Shown piece by piece: positions 56,413 to 64,000 of a stretch of 64,000 bases of DNA. The notes beneath the pieces were generated by a model, which searched no databases, was not told the DNA's origin, and worked only from the letters and a program-made list of their open reading frames with translations. Each line of letters begins with the position of its first letter. The stretch's first letter is position 1. The DNA comes from Deroplatys truncata. Lineage: Eukaryota; Arthropoda; Insecta; Mantodea; Mantidae. Both the position numbers and the translations under genes were made by a program. Location: contig CM060989.1 in the NCBI GenBank assembly GCA_030765065.1, forward strand, positions 37,997,501 through 38,061,500. Reading direction: 5' to 3'.

Positions 56413-56622
56413 TTATTAATTGGTATGTAAATATCTCAGAATATGGTATTGTAATCCAAGTTATTAGAGACACTTTTGGGAGAATAAAAAATAGTAAGAT
56501 ATTTCCAAGTAATGTATTTTGGGATAGGGGATTTTCTTGAAAATTTCCATGTAGCATCTTTGGAAGGTACTGAAACTACTGAATCTTTTATCTACTAGGT
56601 ACATGGTAGAGAAATTAAAAGG

Positions 56623-57324
56623 GCTTGTCACTTATCTCCACGTTTCACCATCTCCCACTGCTTAATCAGTCGTCTGTTGACCGTTTGCCATGTCTTTAGT
56701 GGTCTTCACACAGGATGGTTAATCTGTTTCATTAGTCATCCCTGCTCCCTTAAGCTCTATTCCTAAAGTACCTTCCGACCAAGTGTTGCAGGAAAGCATT
56801 AGAGCCGGACAAATGCCCTAGGAACAGAAATTGCATTTCCCTTGGGACAAGTAGAATATCCGATCCAACATAAAGGAACTAAGTGGAATGCTTTGTGCTA
56901 CGGGAAGGAAAGGATTGGGCTCAGAGACTAGGAAGATTATGAGTAGTGTCACCTGTTATTGATAGTGCTCTCCAACAGCAAATGGATTTACCGTATCCAT
57001 TTCTCTTACCTAATACTGATCAACAGCCATATTGACACACCTATGTGTCTTCAGAGCTCAGAATACAGGTTTTGGCCTTTAATTTGCAGATGCTCCATAA
57101 AGGTTAAAGATTGACGAATAATAATAATAATTATGGTGATTCATTTAGTAGGTACTATCATGGTTTTAGACTTGATTTTCTCTTTTCCTACCACATGAAC
57201 AGGAATCTATATTGCTAATTAGGCAAGCGAAACCCTAAAATATCTATTAAAGTGTCCTTATAATGTACACAAAATATTCAGAAGGGTGGCCTGACTATCA
57301 TCTTGTTTCATTTATTTATTTCTT
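56623..57324. other. No gene recognised
   Basis: No supported gene or shared repeat. Confidence 0.4.
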
Positions 57325-57449
57325 CCTACTTTCTCTACCACGTACAGAGTAGGTAGATAAGATACTGCATTCCATCCAAAAAATCGATACCAAGATTTCA
57401 CCGGAAATACAGGTTTTGATGCCCTTTGAGTAAAAAAGGTATTAAAATG
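57325..57449 (+). repeat. Family A fragment (first 110 bases)
   Basis: ACTTTCTCTACCACGTACAG through GGAAATACAGGTTTTGATG, then a break into a reverse copy. Confidence 0.75.
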
Positions 57450-58710
57450 AAGACCAAATGAACAGGTCATATAGGCCATTTTCCTAGAAAATTCAAGAGA
57501 TAAATTTTATTTGTTATGTAAATATCTGTAATATGTGATACTTTAAACAAAATCCATGGAGCCATTTTTACTTTCCCTACTACGTATAGTAAGTAGGGGA
57601 AGTATTGTATTCCACCCAAAAATTCGATACCGAGATTTCACCGGAAATATATGTTTTGAGACTCCCTGAATCCAAAAAAAGTATTTTTGGAAACATGTCC
57701 GTGGGTATGTCTGTGTGTCTGTGAATAGGATAACTCAGAAACTAACAGTCGGATAAACACCAAACTTGGTATTTAGGTTCAGTATCTTCTAGAGAGGCGA
57801 CACGAAGGTTTTCAAGAAAATACCTCTACCCAGGATTACCCTTTACATAGAAGATTTTTCGAATATTTTAATTTTCTCAAAAATAGCTCTAACGATTTTG
57901 ATTAAAATATCATACATTTAAGATACTTTCATGACAAATAAAATGTATATCTTGAATTTTCTGGGAATGTCTCCAAAAGTATTCTTCATTGTGAACGACT
58001 TTTGCATAACTGGTAAACCATAAGAGATAGACAAAATTTTACTACACAAAAAATGTAGATCGCGTTAAAATACACAATTTATGTCATATACATTTTTTGT
58101 TGTTGAGTGAGCCATTTTCAAAATATTGCTTGTTATTCCCTTAAATTTTCCAATACTTATACTTTTTCTCAAATGGGAATTCGTTATTCATTTTTTGTCC
58201 TGGTAATGCAAAGAGAATGGAATACTCCACATAGCAAGCAGCTCTTAAAATATTTGACTATCGCTTAAAGCCTACCATATTCCCCTTGCATCTACAAGAA
58301 AATTAGCAATCAGATTAACATCTCGATGTCTCAATTAACATGAATCATATGGAGAATAAGCGTTTGTAAAAATAGTTTTACAAGAGTACAGAAAGTCATG
58401 TGAGTGTAACCCATCAGATTTTTAGGGAATCAAAACTTTCGAAAAATGTTCCATGTAAAGGGTAGTTAGGGGTATGTGGTTATCTTTAATATTTCCGTGT
58501 CGCATCTTTGAAACATATTGAACTTAAATAACAAGTTGGGTGTTGATCCGACTTTTCGTTTTTGAATTATGCTGTTCGCAGATACACACACACGCGAAGT
58601 TTTTCTAAAAATGTTATCTCAAAACATTTATTTCCGGTAAAATCTCGATATCGGATCTTTGGGTGAGATGCAATACCTCCTCTACCTGCTAGATATGTGG
58701 TAGAGGAAAC
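57450..58710 (-). repeat. Family A repeat, outer reverse copy
   Basis: Pieces 57450-57565 (to AATCCATGGAGCCATTTTT) and 58425-58710 (AGGGAATCAAAACTTTCG to GATATGTGGTAGAGGAAAC). They join cleanly in the consensus. Confidence 0.8.
57566..58424 (+). repeat. Family A repeat nested in another copy
   Basis: Full-length: ACTTTCCCTACTACGTATAG to AGAAAGTCATGTGAGTGTAA and CCCATCAGA. Exactly five T precede it and five T follow it, while the uninterrupted target has five, fitting a TTTTT duplication. Its sequence is very close to the copies at 22492, 33134 and 59353, marking a younger subfamily. Confidence 0.9.
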
Positions 58711-58939
58711 AAAAAGATTGTCAGCTAACACTTCGCGCTGGTCACAGTTTTATAGTCATCAAATATAGTGTGTTGCGATACAAGTGCGGTTTGAGTTTTT
58801 TTTTATCTATGTACGTTAGCATAGCATCGGTCCCCGTATTCCCTATCTTCCCCATATAAACACATTGTCCTCCGCATCCATCCTCGTTTTCCCTATCCTT
58901 TCCCTATAAACGCAAAATATTGTGCCAGAATTCCTCTAT
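58711..58939. other. No gene recognised
   Basis: CCCTATCTTCCCCATATAAA and CCCTATCCTTTCCCTATAAA form a short local duplication at 58840-58912. Confidence 0.4.
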
Positions 58940-59020
58940 AGTACCTACTGCCATGCTAAGGACTTTACACCCGAAAAAGTCACTCGCCCTCCGCCGTGTT
59001 TGAACCTCAAGTGCGGTAAA
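58940..59020 (-). repeat. SINE S2 fragment
   Basis: GCCATGCTAAGGACTTTACA, CCCGAAAAAGTC and CTCCGCCGTGTTTGAAC match the middle of S2; the A box is lost. Confidence 0.6.
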
Positions 59021-59352
59021 TTGGAGAACGAGGAGGATTTTGAAAATACGGCAGCAAGTGGAATACTTTTCTACGTCCATATTTTCCAATGCAACTAACA
59101 CATGTGTATTGCGTACCATTTTATCCACTACAGAAATAATAGAAATAATATTTGACGTGAAAATAAAATTAATTACTATATCTTTTTGGCATTGGTTCCA
59201 ATAGTAAGGTCACGAACACAACATTTGGTGGGAAATGGCCTTTGATTATCCATTTCTGGTTGTTGAGCCTCATACGTAGCACTGCATGAATTAAATCGTA
59301 GGTAAGTATTAATGAATTAAAATGAAGTAAACATCCAGATAAGATTTCTTAT
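59021..59352. other. No gene recognised
   Basis: No supported feature. Confidence 0.4.
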
Positions 59353-60246
59353 TGCTTTCTCTACTACATATAGTAAGTAGGGGAAGTATTGCATTCCACC
59401 CAAAAATTCGATACCGAGATTTCATCAGAAATATATGTTTTGAGATCCCCTAAATCCAAAAAAAGCATTTTTGGAAACATGTCTGTGTGTGTGTCTGTCT
59501 GTGAACAGCATAACTCAAAAACGAACAGTCAGATAAACACCAAACTTGGTATTTAGGTTCAGTATCTTCCAGAGATGCGACACGAAGGTTTACAAGAAAA
59601 TCCCCCCACCCCAAATTACCCTTTACATAAAACATTTTTCGAAAATTTTAATTTTCTCAAAAATGGCGCTAACAATTTTGATTAAAATATCATGTTTAAG
59701 ATATTTTCATGACAAATAAAATGTACATTTGAATTTTCTGGGAATGTCTCCAAAAGTATTCTTCATTGTGAACGACTTTTGCATAACTCGTAAACCATAA
59801 GAGATAGACAAAATTCTACTACACAAAAAAAGTAGATCGCGTTAAAATACACAATTTATGTCATATACATTTTTTTTGTTGAGTGAACCATTTTCGAGAT
59901 ATTGCTTGTTATTCCCTTAAATTTTTCAATACTTGTTTTCTCAAATGGGAATTCGTTATTCATTTTTTGTCTTGGATATGCAAAGGGTAATAATCTGTGG
60001 CAAAGGGAATGGTGCTGCACCTAGCAACCAGCTATTAAGAGATATGTATGTGCTTAAAGGCTACTGTATTTCTATATTGCCCTTGTAAATATATATTCCC
60101 CTTACATCTACAAGAAAATTAGCAATAAGATAGAGTCTGCAAATGTTTATCTTGATTAACATGAAGTAGATGGCGAATAAGCGTTTGTAAAAATAGTTTG
60201 TACAAGAGTAGAGAGAGTCATGTGAGTGTAACACATCAGATTTTTT
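59353..60246 (+). repeat. Family A repeat, full length
   Basis: GCTTTCTCTACTACATATAG at the hairpin end, AGAGAGTCATGTGAGTGTAA and CACATCAGATTTTTTTT at the other. A small insertion near 59985-60110 duplicates part of CAAAGGGAATGG and CCCTTGTAAATATATATTCC. Confidence 0.9.
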
Positions 60247-60596
60247 TTCATTAACTGATTACCTCCTCCTTTTAGGAGTTACAAACCCATGGGCTTTTAA
60301 GTCAAAACCTTGGATCAGTAGCCTGTCGCGGAGCAAGCAACATTTTGGATCATAACATATCCAGGATGGGTGGTATGGCGGTGAAGAAGGAAGAAATGAA
60401 ATTTAATGATGAAAGGTATGTTAGTGAAATTCGTGGATAAAATTATCCAATCCAGCATTCACCTATTGATCGAGAAAACCACGAAAAAAACGAATTTTAA
60501 GCCCCAAGGGCTTGAACCCGTGATCCCGAAAGCAAGTCGCACACGTTACCGGCGCCAACTTGCTCTGTCCAGATAAGATTTAAATGGTAAATCTGT
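60247..60596 (-). repeat. Decayed S1-type SINE
   Basis: On the minus strand AGTTGGCGCCGGTAACGTGT and CGGGATCACGGGTTCAAGCC give A- and B-box regions. TTTTTTCGTGGTTTTCTCGA corresponds to the S1 body word. The rest is degraded. Confidence 0.6.
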
Positions 60597-60875
60597 CATC
60601 CTCCGTAGTGTAAGGATACCATTGCTAGTCTCTGGTTCCCGAGGTCGTGAGTTCAAACTCGCGGAGGGCGATGGATTCTTTCGGATGTAAAGTCCGTAGT
60701 ATGGCTTCCATAGGAAGGGAAGTAAAGTCGGCGATCCCGCGTCATAGATTTACGGCATGTAAAAGAACCTCAAGCCTGATAAAGAGGTCTCTGAGCAAAA
60801 TTACTGGTCTTTCACGCCCTATATGGAATGGGATGCTAAGAACCATAGTAGTTAAAGAGCGTCCATAAGTATCTA
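60597..60875 (+). repeat. tRNA-derived SINE (family S2)
   Basis: Head CATCCTCCGTAGTGTAAGGA with TACCATTGCTAG; B box GTGAGTTCAAACTCGC. The body has GGATGTAAAGTCCGTAGTAT, GGAAGTAAAGTCGGCGATCC, CATGTAAAAGAACCTCAAGC and CGCCCTATATGG. Forward-oriented; no clear duplication at the ends. Confidence 0.8.
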
Positions 60876-61640
60876 TCATCATCATAAACTACACGGTTTG
60901 GACCTTAAGATCCGTTCCGGCTACACAGAGTTACAGCTGATAAAAATTTAGCAATAAGATAATATTATTATATTTATGTTTGCAATAATAAATATGTAAA
61001 ACGTTCTGAGGATTTAATATAGTTCATGCATACACGTGTAGTAGAATATACAAAACACAAAGTAGGCTAGGTTACCAGCACTGAATGCAACAAAAGCAAG
61101 TTTCCACCATGGCAGTGTGGGCAGGAAGTGGATGAAAAAACATTGTGGTCGAAAAATGTGTTTTAGATAGTTAAAATAACACAATGAAAGTAGGAACAGT
61201 TCTTTTATCTCCGAATGTGTCGACACTCTGCAGATTTCATTTAGGATTCGAACAGGTGGTATCCATTTTACCGTAAATGAACGCTTTATTGGCTCAGGCA
61301 CACAGCCAACGCGTCCCAGCACTTATTCTTGTGTAGAGGTGCTAAAGTTTTAGCGTTTATCTTGGATGCTGCACAAATTGTTCTCACCATTCCTGTCTGC
61401 TAGAGTCTAAGATACCGGCTTGTTTTAGCGGCGCTACATGCGTACGGCATTAAGGATGCCCATAGCTTAACTTTTGTCAACATTTTAAAACATTAAAAAA
61501 TTAATTTTTATGTCCAAAAAATATTTTGATCATTCAGCTTAAATTGCATATTATGAATTTTGGTCTCAGAGCTCTTCAAGGCTACTTCACGTGACAATTT
61601 AAATGTACAATAGCACACGACCTTGAAAAGATGGTTTGTT
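60876..61640. other. No gene recognised
   Basis: A 102-codon minus frame at 61014-61322 has no family match or start context of note. Confidence 0.4.
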
Positions 61641-62645
61641 AGCTCCATGTATGGAAGCCAATTTGAAGTTGTTTATTTATTTAACCCCACGTTGGGCGCC
61701 AATTTGAAGAAGATGGTTTGTTAGACCAACGTAGGGCGTCAATTTGAAGAAACGTATTTTGTTACGTTATTTTTATTTGCAACACGCTTTGGGCGTCAAT
61801 TTGAAGTAGGTTGTATTGAAGGAGTTGTATTATATTTCAACCGTTGGGGAGCCGAACACTTGAAGTAGTTGCAACCGTACGTATGGTAAACAGTTTCCGG
61901 TAGGCTTCGCCCCAAATGTGCTTTCAGGTGGCCTTTGCCCCAAATGTACTTTCAGGTGGTCTTTGCCCCAAGTTTAAAAAAATATTAACTTTGTAATTTA
62001 ACTGCTTCTTTAAATACTATATTTATGTTTACCTCGGCTGCATCAGTATTATTGTTAGAGACACGTTTCTCTTAGTAGGGTTGTGATGCGACAAGAATGT
62101 AGGCTTACACAGATTATAATTTTACTTCATTCCTTTTATTAATGCTTGATACGATTTAAATAACACTTCACTGATATAGAGAGCTGTGAGATTCTTCTTA
62201 TTAATTAATTACGCTTTTTAACACGCAAAGTTATTTTTCGTCTCCCACGAATACATATTATATTTCTTGAGGACACTTTTTGCGTCTGGTTAGTAACGCT
62301 GTCTGCAGGCAACCGAACTCTAAATTTGTGAATTTTTTTCCTTTTCAGTTTATGATTGGCTAATCCTAGTCCAATAGAATACCATCATTTAACTAAAGCT
62401 TTTTCTGGTTGTTGATTGGCTATTTTTATAAACTGTTCACTAAAATGACATTATTGCTTCCAAGAATCAGAAGTAGTATTGTTAAACTCTCAAACTCATT
62501 ATTGCCTCAAGGTTACCTCATTGTTAGCAACGTATAACCTATTATTCTCACAGCTCCTACATTATTAAATTACGTAATGCATTCACGTAACATTATTGAA
62601 ATATTGCTTCAAAGCGGGCTGTTATTGAATTTATGTTATATAATT
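61641..62645 (-). mobile_element. LTR and leader fragment, family B
   Basis: Matches 19557-20395 and extends it. Read on the minus strand, an LTR-like part (62645 to about 61990) is followed by two or three 27-bp units (GGGGCAAAGGCCACCTGAAA type) and then by five CTTCAAATTGGCGCCC-type units 41-57 bp apart. One unit is a full tRNA-Lys primer-binding site. No gag or pol reading follows. The exact LTR boundary is not certain. Confidence 0.6.
61685..61701 (-). promoter_or_regulatory. Primer-binding site, tRNA-Lys type
   Basis: TGGCGCCCAACGTGGGG on the minus strand is complementary to the CCCCACGTTGGGCGCCA end of insect tRNA-Lys(CUU). Such sites prime minus-strand DNA synthesis in LTR retroelements. 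Degenerate versions of the unit lie at 61650, 61737, 61794 and 61850. Confidence 0.65.
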
Positions 62646-62826
62646 AGACTTAAATCATTTAAGTGTTAAAAATACTGCCTCAATCTAGTGGCATGTATTT
62701 ACTTCCTGTCCCGTTAGCTCGACTTTGACTTTTCTTACACTTTTATGCATCAAAATGTTCCATACGACGAATTTTGTAAGTAATTTTTTCCAAATTTTCA
62801 GTAGAAACTCTGAGAGAATAAAATCT
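62646..62826. other. No gene recognised
   Basis: Short AT-rich spacer. Confidence 0.35.
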
Positions 62827-63665
62827 AAAAATATGATGTGTTACATCATGACTTCCTCTAGCTTCTATAGCTTATTATGGGTATACAAAATATTCTACTT
62901 GTAGAATAAATTGTAGAACATTTCTTATCTACTTCATTTTGATCGAGATAAACCTATCCATAAATAGCTGCATTACACATTTCATCAGATATAAAGGGAA
63001 CAGCAATAGTCAATTTTTTCAGAACTGGGCGCTATATGCTGGCCTTAAAATTTCATACTGTTTCCATGACATCACGGGAAGCAACTGAAAATTGACGGGA
63101 CTTGGAAAAAATGCTACAAGTATTGAGCAAACGCAATCGTCAATAACGTTATCTCGTAAATTGGCTGATGTCACAAAAAAGTTATTTGAAATAAATTGTG
63201 TGTTTTAAAAAGATCTACACTTTTTGTGCAGTACGTTTTCGTCTATCGCTTAACATATACAAGATTATACAAACTTCCTTCCAAATGAAGAGGACATCAC
63301 AGGTCATTTCAAAGAAATTTCAATATGTGCATTTTATTTCTCATGCAAATATTGTTAATGTATGATATTTTAATCTAAATCGTTAGTGCCATTTTTTACA
63401 AAATCAAAAATTTCGAAAAATGTTCCATTTAAAAGGTAGTTTGGGTGGGGAAATTTCTTGAAAATTTTCCTGTGGTATCTTTGGATGTTACTGAACCTAA
63501 ATACCAAGTTTGATATTTATCCGAATTTTCGTTTTTAAGTTCTGCTTTCACAGGAACGCGTGGTATGTCTTTAAAAGTGCTTCTTTGGATTCAGAGGATC
63601 TCAAAACGTGTATTTTCGGTGAAATCCCTGTATAGAATTTTTGGGTGGTAGAGAAAGTAGTAAGC
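62827..63665 (-). repeat. Family A repeat, reverse orientation
   Basis: AATATGATGTGTTACATCAT and GACTTCCTCTAGCTTCTA at one end; GAATTTTTGGGTGGTAGAGA and AAGTAG at the other, where the hairpin (CTACTTACTATACGTAGTAG in better copies) has been deleted. Confidence 0.8.
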
Positions 63666-63721
63666 TTTCATAGGTAGTCATGTAGTATGACTATGTAACA
63701 TATCACATTTTTTTTCCAGTA

Positions 63722-64000
63722 TGAATTAAATTAAATTGAGTTTTATTTATGCACGATCTTTAACTGCTGTGGTACTTAGCGAACCATTGTATATTGGGCG
63801 TGAAAGACCGGTAATTTTGCTCAGAGGCCTCTTTATCAGGCTTGAGGTTCTTTTACGTGTCATAAATAAAGGACACGGGACCACCGGCTTTACTTCCGTT
63901 CCGAAGGAAGTCATGCTAAGGAATTTTACACACGAAAAAATTCATAGCCCTCCGCCGAGTTTGAACCCGCGACCTCGGGAACTAGATGATTTCATGGTAT
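63722..64000 (-). repeat. tRNA-derived SINE (family S2), cut by window end
   Basis: ATTGTATATTGGGCGTGAAA, GGACACGGGACCACCGGCTT and TTTGAACCCGCGACCTCGGG match S2 on the minus strand. The A box and 5' end lie at or beyond position 64000. Confidence 0.8.

Larger units (their letters stand above)
55230..56622 (-). repeat. Family A repeat with two nested insertions
   Basis: Pieces: 55230-55496 (GAAGCGATAGTCAAATGTTT to GTGTTTTATAGGTATC), 56095-56150 and 56413-56622 (TATGTAAATATCTCAGAATA to ACATGGTAGAGAAATTAAA). A truncated forward family-A copy and an S2 SINE interrupt it. Confidence 0.75.

Noticed and set aside
61014-61322. 102-codon minus-strand frame with hydrophobic stretches
   Set aside because: No recognised family, no neighbouring exon signals that could be judged reliably, and hydrophobicity is expected from the T-rich composition.

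Overview
This window looks like nuclear, gene-free DNA from an insect or close arthropod relative. It is AT-rich and packed with degraded transposable elements. I found no host protein-coding gene, no rRNA gene, no functional tRNA gene, no operon-like layout and no CRISPR array. The arthropod assignment rests on mariner and Tc1-like transposase relics of insect type, tRNA-derived SINEs with polymerase III A and B boxes, LINE fragments, solo LTRs, a primer-binding site matching the 3' end of insect tRNA-Lys, and a short nuclear copy of an insect-like mitochondrial nad1. I cannot name the species.

The dominant component is one non-coding repeat of about 850-900 bp, called family A here. It has about 24 full or partial copies in both orientations, covering very roughly a fifth of the window. 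One end carries ACTTTCTCTAC followed by a CTAC...GTAG hairpin. The other end carries the inverted GTAGAGAAAGT followed by CATGTGAGTGTAACACATCAGA. Copies are repeatedly inserted inside other copies, at runs of five T (or A), so parts of the window are stacks of nested insertions (18.2-20.5, 22.2-23.8, 32.6-34.7, 46.8-49.8, 55.2-56.6 and 57.4-58.7 kb).

Layout: 0-7.4 kb holds a foldback element built from two mariner 3' ends, SINEs, a nearly full-length mariner, a hAT transposase C-terminus and a LINE fragment. 10.3-17.5 kb holds two solo LTR families (D and E), a mariner split by a family-D LTR, a deleted mariner and a 1.3-kb Tc1/mariner-type element with clear terminal inverted repeats. 18-34.7 kb is mostly nested family-A copies with SINEs and LTRs. 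35-38.5 kb has two different LINE C-termini and two LTRs. 38.5-44.5 kb is AT-rich with almost nothing recognisable. 45-46.3 kb is a LINE reverse-transcriptase relic. 47-55 kb has a 1.6-kb LTR-like insertion, an inverted pair of family-C repeats, the nad1 fragment and a Tc1-like element inserted beside it. 55-64 kb returns to nested family A, SINEs and an LTR/leader fragment with a tandem array of primer-binding-site-like units.

Every transposase or reverse transcriptase seen is frameshifted, stopped or truncated, so none should encode a full-length working enzyme. The window's information is historical: the order of insertions can be read from who interrupts whom. The best candidate for something undescribed is the self-nesting family A with its (T)5 insertion preference. 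Next come the LTR family D with a hairpin at one terminus and the repeated primer-binding-site array at 61.6 kb.
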